Of a stretch of DNA of 64,000 nt, positions 17,812-26,868 are shown piece by piece. Origin of the DNA: a bacterium (GTDB lineage: Bacteria > Cyanobacteriota > Vampirovibrionia > Gastranaerophilales > UBA9971); contig JBAWVS010000005.1 in NCBI GenBank assembly GCA_037147175.1, positions 12,735 through 76,734 of the forward strand, in the 5' to 3' direction. The notes beneath the pieces are model-generated. The model saw only the letters and a program-made list of their open reading frames with translations. It did no database searches and was not told where the DNA came from. The translations under genes and the position numbers were made by a program. Position 1 is the first letter of the stretch; each line of letters opens with the position of its first letter.

Positions 17812-18894
17812 ATGTCGGAAGAAGAATTTAAAAAACAACAAAGCACGGAATTAAGTGATAATGAAGAAAAAAAATCTGCAAACAACTCAAAGAAAGCAAT
17901 TATCCCTGTAGTTTTGGTGGTAATCGGTATAATTACAGGACTTTACTATTATTTTTTTTCTACAACATATGTATCAACAGATGATGCATTCATAGTCGGA
18001 CACAGTATTCAAATTAGTCCTAAAGTTTCAGGAAATGTAATCAAAGTGAATTTTGATGATAACCAGACGGTTAAAAAAGGTCAGCTTCTTGTTAATATTG
18101 ACCCGACTGATTATGAAGTCAAATATGAGCAGGCACTTTCCGGTGTAGAAGGCGCAAAAGCGCAAAAAAATGCTTCGGAACAACAAATTTCTCAATCGCA
18201 AAAAAGCATGGAGCAAGTAAATGCTGATATTTACTCCATTAAAGCGGAATTAGACCTTGCAGAAACAGAGTTTAACAGATACACAAGTCTTTATAAAAAC
18301 AGAGCCGCTTCAAAACAGGATTTTGACAGATCCGAAACAAATTATAAATCAGCTAAAGCAAAATTAGACTCTTATATGAAAAAAGTTTCTGCGGCGCAGG
18401 AACAAGTTTCTATAAGCGGCTCTCAGAGCAAAGTTATGACGGCAAATATTAAGCAGCTGCAAACAGGCGTTAAACAAGCAAAATTAAATCTTTCATACAC
18501 TAAAATATGCGCTCCTGTGAATGGAGTTATTACAAGCAAAGCTGTAGAAGAAGGTGTGTATGTTCAAACCGGACAACCTTTGTTTACAATTATCCCCGAA
18601 GAAAGATGGATAGTTGCCAATTTCAAGGAAACACAACTTACTGATATGAAAATAGGGCAAATAGTCAATATAAAAATAGATTCCTACCCTAATAAAATAT
18701 TTAAAGGACGTGTTGACAGTATACAGTCAGGAACAGGTTCATCAACAAGCATGTTTCCTCCTGAAAACGCTGTTGGAAGCTTCGTTAAAGTCGTTCAGCG
18801 TATTCCCGTAAAAATAACTTTTACCGAAAAAATTGATCCCAAATATGTTATAGTGCCGGGAATGTCTGTAATTCCTGAGGTTAAAGTTAAATGA
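17812..18894 (+). CDS. emrA: EmrA/HlyD-family membrane fusion protein
   Basis: The 360-residue periplasmic adaptor of a tripartite efflux pump. A charged N-terminus is followed by one membrane anchor (about residues 28-48), then TDDAFIVGHSIQISPKVSGNV, the biotinyl-lipoyl-like half that opens EmrA proteins. A coiled-coil hairpin (about 105-215), the second lipoyl half AKLNLSYTKICAPVNGVITS and a beta-barrel domain complete it. It should link the EmrB transporter to an outer-membrane TolC-like channel, which is not in this window. The stop overlaps the emrB start (ATGA). Confidence 0.93.
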   Translation: MSEEEFKKQQSTELSDNEEKKSANNSKKAIIPVVLVVIGIITGLYYYFFSTTYVSTDDAFIVGHSIQISPKVSGNVIKVNFDDNQTVKKGQLLVNIDPTDYEVKYEQALSGVEGAKAQKNASEQQISQSQKSMEQVNADIYSIKAELDLAETEFNRYTSLYKNRAASKQDFDRSETNYKSAKAKLDSYMKKVSAAQEQVSISGSQSKVMTANIKQLQTGVKQAKLNLSYTKICAPVNGVITSKAVEEGVYVQTGQPLFTIIPEERWIVANFKETQLTDMKIGQIVNIKIDSYPNKIFKGRVDSIQSGTGSSTSMFPPENAVGSFVKVVQRIPVKITFTEKIDPKYVIVPGMSVIPEVKVK

Positions 18895-20486
18895 GTTCAA
18901 AGGAATTGAATATTTCTTTGACAGAAAATGAGGATTGGAAGCCAAGTATAAATCCATGGCTAATTTCCATTGCCGTTATGCTCGGGACTTTTATGGTTGT
19001 GCTTGACTCCTCTGTTGCGAACGTTGCATTGCCTCATATGGCAGGAAGTTTTTCCGCAAGTGCAAATGAATCGTTGTGGATATTAACCAGCTACCTCATT
19101 GCAAATGGCATAATTTTACCCTCGACAGCCTGGTTTAGTGGTATATTCGGAAGAAAAAACTTTTTTATTATATGTATAATAATTTTCACAATTGCCTCTG
19201 CGGCGTGCGGTGCTTCTACAAGTTTGGGGATGATGATATTTTCCCGCATAATTCAGGGTTTGGGGGGTGGAGCGCTCATGCCTATATCGCAAGCTGTTCT
19301 GTTGGAAAGTTTTCCTAAAGAAAAACGTGGAATGGCAATGGCATTATTTGGATTAGGTGTAATTTTTGCGCCGATTATAGGACCAACTCTGGGTGGATGG
19401 ATTACTGACAATTATTCATGGCACTGGATTTTTTATATCAACGTACCGATAGGAGTTTTAGCAGTATTTCTTTCCAATTTGTTTGTTGAAGACCCGCCTT
19501 ATGCAATGAAAAAAGGTTTTCAAAAAATAGATTATCTCGGATTTGGCTCATTAATAATATGGCTGGTATCTTTGCAAATGGTTTTAGATAACGGGCAAAA
19601 ACTTGACTGGTTTAATTCAAGCTGGGTATGCTGGACATCAGCTGTTTCAACAACAGCAATGATATTTTTTATAGCCTGGGAACTTCATTTTAAAGACTCT
19701 ATAATTGATTTAAACGTATTCAAAGATCGTAATTTTACCGTTGGAACTATTTTAAACACCTTATTTAGCGGAATTTTGTACAGTACACTTGCAATATTGC
19801 CATTATTTTTGCAAAATCTGCTCGGATATACGGCATATTACAGCGGAATGGCAATAACCCCAAGAGGAATCGGCTGCCTTTTTTCAATTCTTCTTGCAGG
19901 TTATTTATCAAATAAATTTGATGCCCGTGTGCTTGTCGCTTTTGGTTTTGTTTCCCTTGGTTTTGGCTGTCTTATTCTTGGTGATCTCAACCTCCAAATA
20001 TCAATGAATAATATTATATTGCCAAATATTATCTGTGGAGCAGCTATGGGGTTTATATTTATCCCATTAACAATAGTTTCTTTCGGGACTTTAAAAAACG
20101 AACAAATGGCAAATGCTACAGGTCTTCAAAATTTACTGAAAAATATCGGCGGCGGAATCGGTGTATCTATTGTAGGAACTTTGCTTTCTCGCTTTGCACA
20201 AGTTCATCAGGCAAATATGGTTTCACATTTAAATCCGTATAACCCTATTTTTCAGCAAAAAGTCAGCGCAGCCGCGCATTTTTTATCTATACATATGAGT
20301 CCTGTTATAGCGGCCCACAAAGCAAATTTTCTTATGTACGGCAGTTTGCTTAAACAGGCGTATCTCTGGTCATTTATAGATAATTTCAGACTATACGGCA
20401 TAATTTGTTTAATTTTAACGCCAACAGCCTTCCTTCTTAAGAAAGTTAAGCCTCACAAGGCTACAGGCGAAGTGAGTATGCATTAG
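18891..20486 (+). CDS. emrB: DHA2-family MFS drug transporter
   Basis: A 531-residue, 14-helix proton-driven multidrug exporter of the EmrB/QacA type. The antiporter motif C region is visible in LFGLGVIFAPIIGPTLGGWI, and LDSSVANVALPHMAGSF in helix 1 is the family's D-x-x-(I/V)-V-N-V-A-L-P box. ATG overlaps the emrA stop by four bases, so the two are translationally coupled. The gene ends overlapping pepA on the opposite strand by four bases (TAG on one strand, TAA on the other). Confidence 0.94.
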   Translation: MSSKELNISLTENEDWKPSINPWLISIAVMLGTFMVVLDSSVANVALPHMAGSFSASANESLWILTSYLIANGIILPSTAWFSGIFGRKNFFIICIIIFTIASAACGASTSLGMMIFSRIIQGLGGGALMPISQAVLLESFPKEKRGMAMALFGLGVIFAPIIGPTLGGWITDNYSWHWIFYINVPIGVLAVFLSNLFVEDPPYAMKKGFQKIDYLGFGSLIIWLVSLQMVLDNGQKLDWFNSSWVCWTSAVSTTAMIFFIAWELHFKDSIIDLNVFKDRNFTVGTILNTLFSGILYSTLAILPLFLQNLLGYTAYYSGMAITPRGIGCLFSILLAGYLSNKFDARVLVAFGFVSLGFGCLILGDLNLQISMNNIILPNIICGAAMGFIFIPLTIVSFGTLKNEQMANATGLQNLLKNIGGGIGVSIVGTLLSRFAQVHQANMVSHLNPYNPIFQQKVSAAAHFLSIHMSPVIAAHKANFLMYGSLLKQAYLWSFIDNFRLYGIICLILTPTAFLLKKVKPHKATGEVSMH

Positions 20487-21982
20487 ATGCTTAAAATATA
20501 ATTTATTAAAGCTCTCATTCCGCAGGCTGAAGGACCTTTTGAAAGTTCTTTATGTTCTTTTTCAAGAATAGCAGGACCTGCTATATCTATATGAGCCCAT
20601 TTTGTTTCACCAACATATTCTTTCAGGAAAATACCTGCTGTGCTTGCTCCTGCATAACGAGAACCGGCATTTTTCATATCGGCAATATCGCTTTTAATAT
20701 CGTCTTTGTGTTCATCATAAAGAGGTAATTGCCAGAATCTTTCGCCGCCTTTTTCCGCTGAAAGGATTAATTTGTCGATTAATTCTTGGTTATTGCCCAT
20801 AATCCCTGAAGCTATCTGGCCTAGTGCGACCATACATGCTCCTGTAAGGGTTGCGATGTCAATAATTTCATCAACCTTTTGCTCTGTAGCGTAACAAAGA
20901 GCATCAGCAAGTGTTAGTCTTCCTTCAGCATCGGTATTATCAACTTCTATTGTTTTTCCATTTTTTGCCCTTAAAATATCTCCCGGTTTATAAGCCTGAC
21001 AGCCGGGCATGTTTTCGCAGGCTGCTATTATTCCATGAACTTCAATAGCAGGTTTTAAGAGAACAAGAGCTTTCATAACAGCAAGAGTAATTGCCGAGCC
21101 TGACATATCACCTTTCATCTGACGCATTGAAGAAGCAGGTTTAAGGTCAAGACCTCCGCTGTCAAAAGTAATTCCTTTTCCGACAATAGCAACTTTTTTC
21201 TTAGCTTCTCCTGAAGGTTTATATATCAGGTGTATAAATTTTGGCGGCTTTGCACTTCCCTTTGCGACTGCGAGAAAAGACCCCATTTCCATTTTTTCAA
21301 TTTCATCTTTTTCAAAAATTTTACATTCGACTCCTTCAAGTGAAGCAGCGACTTCGGCTAATTTTTCGGGAGTTGCTTCGCATGGAGGTTCGTTTATAAG
21401 GTTTCGTGCAAAGTTAAGCGAATTTGCTATAATCTTTCCTCTTTCCAAACCCAGTTCGATGCTTTCCGTCTTTGAATCATCGAGTTCAACTATTTCCAGA
21501 ATCTCGATTTGGTTTTTATTATTTTCGTCATCGTCTTTTTTTGATTTGTATTTTTTAAATTCATAATCACCTATAATTGCGCCTTCCGCAATCATTTGTG
21601 CGCAGTCAAAAGCATTCAGCCCCGCAATACCTGCACCATGAAGAATAGAACATATTTTAGAGGCTTTTATTGCTTTGGCTTTTTTGATTACTTTAGCTGA
21701 AATTTCTCTTATTTTATTTAAATTAAATTCTTCTGATTTTCCAAGCCCGACTAAAAGAACTTTGTCGGCAGGAATTTTTCCGTAGGTTGGCAAAACATAA
21801 ATTTCATTCAATTTCCCTTTGAATTTTTCTTTTTCTATAACATAAGAAGAAATCAGGTTATCAAGAGCTTTATCTAGAGTTCCTGTTGCTCCTTCAGGGA
21901 TTTTTACACCCTCAAATAGGTTTACTACAAGCACATCGCAGCTTGTGTTTTTTATAGAGTCCTTTTTTACTTTTAATTCCAT
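20483..21982 (-). CDS. pepA: leucyl aminopeptidase (M17)
   Basis: A cytosolic aminopeptidase of 499 residues that removes N-terminal amino acids. The C-terminal catalytic domain has the two-metal signature: GKGITFDSGGLDLKPASSM with the metal-binding Lys and Asp, MKGDMSGSA, and the family signature NTDAEGRLTLADAL. The N-terminal third is the variable M17 domain, here with a Lys/Asp/Asn-rich insertion (KKYKSKKDDDENNKNQ). It is preceded by GGGGA before ATG. It overlaps the convergent emrB end by four bases. The next upstream gene on this strand, an OmpR-type regulator, is 14 bases away, so the two may share a transcript. Confidence 0.95.
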   Translation of the reverse strand: MELKVKKDSIKNTSCDVLVVNLFEGVKIPEGATGTLDKALDNLISSYVIEKEKFKGKLNEIYVLPTYGKIPADKVLLVGLGKSEEFNLNKIREISAKVIKKAKAIKASKICSILHGAGIAGLNAFDCAQMIAEGAIIGDYEFKKYKSKKDDDENNKNQIEILEIVELDDSKTESIELGLERGKIIANSLNFARNLINEPPCEATPEKLAEVAASLEGVECKIFEKDEIEKMEMGSFLAVAKGSAKPPKFIHLIYKPSGEAKKKVAIVGKGITFDSGGLDLKPASSMRQMKGDMSGSAITLAVMKALVLLKPAIEVHGIIAACENMPGCQAYKPGDILRAKNGKTIEVDNTDAEGRLTLADALCYATEQKVDEIIDIATLTGACMVALGQIASGIMGNNQELIDKLILSAEKGGERFWQLPLYDEHKDDIKSDIADMKNAGSRYAGASTAGIFLKEYVGETKWAHIDIAGPAILEKEHKELSKGPSACGMRALINYILSI

Positions 21983-21996
21983 AATTAAAATTCCCC

Positions 21997-22716
21997 TTAT
22001 ACTAAATTTTCTCTAACTTCCCCCCAGGGAACAAGTTTATATCCGGCATTTATAATGGTATGAAGATACTTTGGCTTTTTTGGATCAGGTTCTATCTTGT
22101 TTCGCAACCCTCCAACATGTACTCTGAGCATTCTGACGTCTTCGTCTACATCATAACCCCACACTTCACCAAGAAGAGTAGGAAGGCTTACGGCTTGATT
22201 GATATGCTGCATAAGACAATAAAGAATCTCAAACTCTGTAGGGGTTAGCTTTACAAGTTTATCAGTTACGTTAACTTCAAGAGAATCAGGATAAAGCCTA
22301 AAATTACCGCTTGTAAGTATTTCTTCGGAATGAGTCTGCGCGGTATCTGTGCGTCTTAATAAGGCTCTCATTCTGACAAGAAGCTCCTGAATGTCAAAAG
22401 GTTTAACCAGATAATCATCGGCTCCCGAGCCAAAACCTGTGATTTTGTCTTCAATCGTGCCTTTTGCTGTCAAAAGAATAATAGGAATATTTTTTGTTTT
22501 GGCGGATTTTCTAATATTTTTGCAAACTTCAAAACCATCCATATTTGGCATCATAACATCAAGGATTATTATATCGTAGTTCCCGTTTTGAGCTTTTTGA
22601 AGACCGCTTAGTCCGTCCGTTGCTGAATCTGTACAAAAACCGCTCATCTGAAGATCCATAGACAGCCAGTCCATAATTTCAATATCGTCATCAACAATCA
22701 AAACTCTGTTATTCAT
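21997..22716 (-). CDS. OmpR/PhoB-family response regulator
   Basis: A two-domain regulator of 239 residues. The receiver domain has the acidic pair in VLIVDDD, the phosphorylated Asp in DIIILDVMMPNMDG, and the switch Lys in YLVKPFD. The C-terminal winged helix is of the PhoB type (LTPTEFEILYCLMQH, then VRMLRVHVGGLRNKIE and a YLHTIINAGYKL wing). Its layout is like the RpaA/RpaB regulators of Cyanobacteria, but I cannot assign orthology without a tree. No kinase is adjacent. It lies between pepA downstream and a pilin gene upstream, with the pilin's terminator separating it from the latter. Confidence 0.9.
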   Translation of the reverse strand: MNNRVLIVDDDIEIMDWLSMDLQMSGFCTDSATDGLSGLQKAQNGNYDIIILDVMMPNMDGFEVCKNIRKSAKTKNIPIILLTAKGTIEDKITGFGSGADDYLVKPFDIQELLVRMRALLRRTDTAQTHSEEILTSGNFRLYPDSLEVNVTDKLVKLTPTEFEILYCLMQHINQAVSLPTLLGEVWGYDVDEDVRMLRVHVGGLRNKIEPDPKKPKYLHTIINAGYKLVPWGEVRENLV

Positions 22717-22811
22717 GGCAATTTCTCTTTAAATTTATCATTTTCATAAAAATAATTTTATCAAATAAAAGAGCTATATGCTAATAAAGATAATATTAAG
22801 AAAAACACATA

Positions 22812-22839
22812 AAAAAAGCGGCAGATTTCCTGCCGCTTT
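22812..22839 (-). terminator. intrinsic terminator after the pilin gene
   Basis: A perfect stem AAAGCGGCAG/CTGCCGCTTT with a 5-base loop is followed on the minus strand by a run of T. It lies 30 bases after the pilin stop codon, a textbook rho-independent terminator. Confidence 0.85.
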
Positions 22840-22868
22840 CAAAAGATCCAAAAGATTATTTAAATTTT

Positions 22869-23279
22869 TTAGTTGCTCTCAGGTGCGTTAATTGTTTTTG
22901 TAAGAAGCAGGTTTCCTGTTTTTCCGTATCCTGTAATAGTTATGGTGTCAGCGTCAGTAGCGCTAATCACAACGGAGCCTGCAGTAGTTCCGCTTGTTGC
23001 AAAAGCAACAGCAGTAGTATCAAACGGGTTTTTGTTTTCAGCATTTAAGTCTGTTACAATGGCATCAGCTATATCTGCCGTTGTATTGGTTGTTGATAAA
23101 TCAAGAGCAATCCTGCTTGTTACCGAGGAAGCAGCAGCGCTTATGTTAGCTTTTACCGTACCTTCTTTTGCCTGATCTGCCGCATTTAATAAACTCGGGG
23201 CTGCAATTAATGCCAAAACACCTAAAATAACAACAACTATCAAAAGTTCTAAAAGAGTGAAGCCCTGTCTTTTTTGCAT
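22869..23279 (-). CDS. type IV pilin-like protein
   Basis: A 136-residue prepilin. The type III signal is explicit: MQKRQG cleaved before FTLLELLIVVVILGVLALI, with Glu at position +5 and an uninterrupted hydrophobic helix. The mature part is short and rich in Ala, Thr, Ser and Asp, and has no Cys for a D-loop disulfide, so it looks like a small major pilin or pseudopilin. Processing needs a prepilin peptidase, not in this window. The assembly genes pilM-Q are about 32 kb away. The ribosome site AAAGGAC stands about 10 bases before ATG. A strong terminator follows, so it is probably transcribed alone and highly. Confidence 0.92.
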   Translation of the reverse strand: MQKRQGFTLLELLIVVVILGVLALIAAPSLLNAADQAKEGTVKANISAAASSVTSRIALDLSTTNTTADIADAIVTDLNAENKNPFDTTAVAFATSGTTAGSVVISATDADTITITGYGKTGNLLLTKTINAPESN

Positions 23280-23474
23280 AATTTGTGTGTCCTTTCTTTA
23301 AACATAATAATATACTCTAATTTTTTTTAAAATTTCTGGTTTTTCTTGAAAACAGAAATGTATTTTGCTTTTTCGTATTATTATTATTGTCCATGTTTCG
23401 CAAAAAATAAAGAGTTTTTTAAAAAATTGTAATAATCAGAAACATATTTCGGTAAATACAAAAAATATAAAAAT

Positions 23475-23503
23475 TTAAATAATTAACAGCTTCGTTGTAT
23501 AAT
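23475..23503 (+). promoter_or_regulatory. candidate kdsA promoter
   Basis: TATAAT at 23498-23503 has a weak -35 (TTAAAT) 17 bases upstream. Transcription would start around 23510, leaving a leader of about 25 bases that contains the AAGGA used by kdsA. Confidence 0.4.
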
Positions 23504-23535
23504 CCTTTTATAAGAGGATAAAAAAGGATAAAAAA

Positions 23536-24396
23536 TTGTTAAAACAAGTTGAATTTAAAATGAGCTTGCAAAGCGATTCTCCTGTTTCGCAACAGAATAA
23601 TTTTTTTATAGGCGGCAATAAGCCGGTTATAATGGCAGGTCCGTGCGTAATCGAAGAAGATGAGTCAATCCTTTTCAAAACAGCCGAAAAATTAAAGGAA
23701 ATTACACAGAAACTTGATATTCCATACATATTCAAAGCTTCTTATGACAAAGCAAACAGAACTTCTCTCGATTCTTACAGAGGCGTGGGACTTGAAGAAG
23801 GACTTAAACTTCTTGCAAAAATCAAAAAAGAATTTGATTTGCCTGTAGTAACAGATATTCACCATCCTGATGATGCGGCTATAGTTGCAGAAGTTGCGGA
23901 TGTTTTGCAAATACCGGCCTTTCTTTCCAGACAAACGGATATTTTGGTTGCTGCCGCTAAAACAGGCAAAATTATAAATATTAAAAAAGGGCAGTTTCTT
24001 GCCCCGAAACAAATAGAAAATTCCGCAAAAAAAGTTATAAAAAGCGGAAATGACAGGGTCGTAATCATAGAAAGGGGAACGACATTCGGTTATGGAAATC
24101 TTGTTTCCGATATGAGAGCAATACCTATAATACAAAATCTTGGATATCCTGTAATTTTTGATGCTACTCACAGCGTACAACTCCCCGGAGGTGCTGGAGA
24201 TTCAACAACAGGCGAAAGACAATTTGTGTCAACCCTTGCAAAAGCGGCTATTGCGGCAGGATGTAACGGGCTTTTTATGGAAATTCATCCTGATCCTGAT
24301 AACGCACCGTGTGACGGTCCTAACATGATTCCTTTAGATAAAGCTTATGACCTCTTAAGCGTTTGCAAAGAAATTTTTGAAGTTGTAAACAGGTAA
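23536..24396 (+). CDS. kdsA: 3-deoxy-8-phosphooctulonate synthase
   Basis: This enzyme condenses phosphoenolpyruvate with arabinose-5-phosphate to make KDO-8-phosphate for the lipopolysaccharide core. The 286-residue protein shows PVIMAGPCVIEE, FKASYDKANRTS (phosphate and PEP-binding lysines), IKKGQFLAPKQ, RGTTFGYGNLVSDM and GLFMEIHPDPDNAPCDGPNM, all typical of KdsA. I take TTG 23536 as the start because AAGGA lies six bases before it. The first ATG (23560) has no ribosome site. The gene is direct evidence for LPS in this organism. A tiny membrane-protein gene and a phosphohexomutase follow closely. Confidence 0.95.
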   Translation: MLKQVEFKMSLQSDSPVSQQNNFFIGGNKPVIMAGPCVIEEDESILFKTAEKLKEITQKLDIPYIFKASYDKANRTSLDSYRGVGLEEGLKLLAKIKKEFDLPVVTDIHHPDDAAIVAEVADVLQIPAFLSRQTDILVAAAKTGKIINIKKGQFLAPKQIENSAKKVIKSGNDRVVIIERGTTFGYGNLVSDMRAIPIIQNLGYPVIFDATHSVQLPGGAGDSTTGERQFVSTLAKAAIAAGCNGLFMEIHPDPDNAPCDGPNMIPLDKAYDLLSVCKEIFEVVNR

Positions 24397-24408
24397 GAAA
24401 TAAGCTTA

Positions 24409-24630
24409 ATGAACTTTTTTAATAAAATATTAAAAGTATTTAGTTTGATTTTTGGAATAATTTTGGTTTTTAATGGAATGGGATACTTTTTAATAGTTAT
24501 TGTTTATGATTTATTTCAAGGAGTTCATGTTAAAAATTATTCATTTGAAGGAATTTTAAATTTATTTTTTAATATCGTTATACTCACATTAGGTCTATTA
24601 TTGTTAAGAAACTTTAAGAAAAGGAAATAA
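24409..24630 (+). CDS. small two-helix membrane protein, unknown function
   Basis: A 73-residue protein that is almost entirely hydrophobic, with two predicted membrane helices (about residues 7-32 and 45-66), a short central loop and a basic KKRK tail. I recognise no family. It lies 12 bases after kdsA and 2 bases before the GTG of the next gene, and the next gene's AAAAGGAA ribosome site is inside its final codons. This tight packing argues that it is a real, co-transcribed gene. Its own ribosome site is weak. Confidence 0.55.
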   Translation: MNFFNKILKVFSLIFGIILVFNGMGYFLIVIVYDLFQGVHVKNYSFEGILNLFFNIVILTLGLLLLRNFKKRK

Positions 24631-24632
24631 CA

Positions 24633-26081
24633 GTGAAAACAAAATTTAGTGAAGTTGCATTCGGAAAAAACGACATAAGGGGAAAAGTCGGAGAAGACCT
24701 TTGTCCTGAACTTTTTGAACTTATCGGAAAAGCTTTTTCGACATATATTTCAAATAAAGAAAATGCAGTTAATAACTTTTGGGTCAGTGTAGCACAGGAT
24801 GCAAGACTTCATTCTCCCGAACTTACCGAGGCTCTGGTAAAGGGACTTCGCTCATGCGGAATAAATGTCCTTGATTTAGGACTTTGCCCTACACCGTTGG
24901 GTTATTTTTCAGAATACGCAGGATTAAACTTAATCGGCGCTCTTATTGTAACTGCAAGCCATAACCCTGCTGAGTATAACGGAATTAAAATAACTTACAG
25001 GCAAGTCGGTCTTAATGAAGCTGAAATCGTAAAACTTAAAGAAATAACTTTTGCAGGTGATTTTGTAAAAAGTGAAAAAGAAGGCGAATACAAAAAATAT
25101 GACATCGTATCAGACTATATAAACACTGTCGGAAAAAATTTCTTCGGAAAAGGAAAAGGCGTAAAAGTCGTGGTTGACAGCGGAAATGCCACAGGTGGTG
25201 TTGTCGCTCCCGAATTGTACACAAAAATGGGCTGTGAAGTGATTGATATTTTTACAGAGCCTGATGGAAATTTTCCGAATCACCATCCTGATCCGAGCAA
25301 AGAAAAAAATCTTAAGTCTCTTAAAGAAAAAATTCTGGAAACGGGAGCTGATTTTGGAATAGCATTTGATGGAGATTCAGACAGAATCGGTGTCGTTGAT
25401 AATAACGGTTATGCAATGCCGGGCGATCAGCTGATGCTTATTTATGCTCTTAATATTCTTGAAAATACAAAAATTAATTCGGCATCTAAACCTGTTTTTG
25501 TGTCGGAAGTTAAATGCTCACAGGTTTTATATGACACGATAGACCAAAGCGGCGGACGTTCAATTATGTGGAAGACAGGACATGCCTACATAAAAAGCAA
25601 GATGAAAGAAGAAAATGCTGTGCTTGCAGGAGAAATGAGCGGGCATATTTTCTTTAAAGACAGATATTACGGTTATGATGATGCTGTTTATGCAGGATGC
25701 CGAATTATCGAAATCGTTGCGGCAAAAAAAGCTAAAAATCCTGAATTTAAGCTTTCACAAGTAATCGATGCTCTGCCTAAAAAGTTTACTTCTCCGGAGT
25801 TGAGAATTCCTTGTCCGAATGAATCTAAATACAGAGTAGTTGAAGAACTTAAAGCTGATTTAAGCAAAAAACCCGATGCTTTTGCCAACAAAATAGAAAG
25901 CATTATCACTATAGACGGAATCAGACTTGTTTTTAGTGATGGTTTTGCTCTTATAAGAGCCAGTAATACTGAACCAACCTTTACTATACGTTTCGAAGCG
26001 GGAAGTCAGGAAAATCTTGATAATTATCAAGAAAAATTTCTCGCTCTTCTTGATGAAAAAATGAAAAACATAGTCAATTAA
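24633..26081 (+). CDS. phosphomannomutase/phosphoglucomutase
   Basis: An alpha-D-phosphohexomutase of 482 residues that moves phosphate between C6 and C1 of a hexose (mannose and/or glucose). The catalytic serine loop is TASHNPAEYNGIK, the Mg site FDGDSDRIGV, the sugar-recognition loop GEMSGH, and the phosphate-binding loop RASNTEPTFTIRFE. The GEMSGH form (E-M-S-G) is typical of AlgC-type PMM/PGM. It starts with GTG behind AAAAGGAA. Together with kdsA and rfb it supplies sugar phosphates for envelope glycans. A 28-bp perfect terminator palindrome follows. Confidence 0.92.
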   Translation: MKTKFSEVAFGKNDIRGKVGEDLCPELFELIGKAFSTYISNKENAVNNFWVSVAQDARLHSPELTEALVKGLRSCGINVLDLGLCPTPLGYFSEYAGLNLIGALIVTASHNPAEYNGIKITYRQVGLNEAEIVKLKEITFAGDFVKSEKEGEYKKYDIVSDYINTVGKNFFGKGKGVKVVVDSGNATGGVVAPELYTKMGCEVIDIFTEPDGNFPNHHPDPSKEKNLKSLKEKILETGADFGIAFDGDSDRIGVVDNNGYAMPGDQLMLIYALNILENTKINSASKPVFVSEVKCSQVLYDTIDQSGGRSIMWKTGHAYIKSKMKEENAVLAGEMSGHIFFKDRYYGYDDAVYAGCRIIEIVAAKKAKNPEFKLSQVIDALPKKFTSPELRIPCPNESKYRVVEELKADLSKKPDAFANKIESIITIDGIRLVFSDGFALIRASNTEPTFTIRFEAGSQENLDNYQEKFLALLDEKMKNIVN

Positions 26082-26092
26082 GGCATAAAATT

Positions 26093-26120
26093 AAAAAGGG
26101 ACTTTTAAAAGTCCCTTTTT
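26093..26120. terminator. bidirectional terminator
   Basis: A 28-base perfect palindrome: AAAAAGGGAC with TTTT and its exact complement. It lies between the ends of two convergent genes and gives a stem flanked by A-runs and T-runs on both strands, so it can end both transcripts. Confidence 0.88.
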
Positions 26121-26124
26121 AATT

Positions 26125-26718
26125 TTAATTAATCCTGGCTGTAGGTAGAGGTAATTCAAAATCTTTTTCTAATTCATTGATTTTGTAACCTTTATAGATT
26201 TCTTTTAATTTTTCTATTACGAAATCAGGATCGTGATTTACTAAAGCTAATGATCTTGAAACTTCAGTTGGGGATAAAACACCGTTTAATACATCTGAGC
26301 AATCTTGAAAGATAAGCCAGGAAAGGTATTTTCCGGGTGTGATTTTACCGCTGCAGTCAATAGAGTCTATTAATGCGCCAAGAGGACCGGCTTCTTGTAT
26401 ACTCATAGCGCCATCGTTATCTTTGTCGAAAGCTTTTATGTATACGGAAGCAAAAGCCATACCCTGTCTCAAATTAAGAGCTTCTGTTTCTTCGTCAATT
26501 GAAGAATAAGGAATATAAGCTTTTGATAAAGCGTTAAATTCTTCGTTGTTTGAAACCTGATCAAAACTGATTTCGCCTTTTAAGAACTTTCTTAAGTTTT
26601 CTTCGGCTTTTTGTTTTCCTTTTTCAATGTATTCAAGAACTTTACATGCGGTATTAGCGCCTAAGCCTTCTGCTGTGTTGAAATCAAAAGGTCCGTTTAA
26701 TGAATTAATTAATAACAT
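26125..26718 (-). CDS. EF-hand-like protein, unknown function
   Basis: A 197-residue soluble, acidic protein without signal peptide or membrane segment. One clear calcium-binding loop is visible: FDKDNDGAMSIQEA, with D-x-D-x-D-G and the closing Glu at position 12. A degenerate partner may lie at the SIDCSGKITPGKYLSWL segment (D-C-S-G-K-I), as expected for EF-hands that come in pairs. I recognise no enzyme domain. The frame extends upstream to 26739, but ATG 26718 follows AGGAG at the correct spacing. The N-terminus reads MLLINSLNGPFDFN. It stands alone between a terminator and the divergent phosphohexomutase. Confidence 0.7.
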   Translation of the reverse strand: MLLINSLNGPFDFNTAEGLGANTACKVLEYIEKGKQKAEENLRKFLKGEISFDQVSNNEEFNALSKAYIPYSSIDEETEALNLRQGMAFASVYIKAFDKDNDGAMSIQEAGPLGALIDSIDCSGKITPGKYLSWLIFQDCSDVLNGVLSPTEVSRSLALVNHDPDFVIEKLKEIYKGYKINELEKDFELPLPTARIN

Positions 26719-26868
26719 CTTTTCTCTCCTCATCCCCAATTAAATAAACTACCGTTTTTATTACCCTTATATTAATAAAAACAAACAGTACAAAAAAATT
26801 GCCTTTTTTGATAAACTTTTTTAAACTTAAATAGTGAATTTAAAAAAATATGAGTGAGGAAATATTTA

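Noticed and set aside
23692-24180. 162-residue ORF antisense to kdsA
   Set aside because: Shadow frame, Phe/Cys/Tyr-rich, fully inside a conserved gene.
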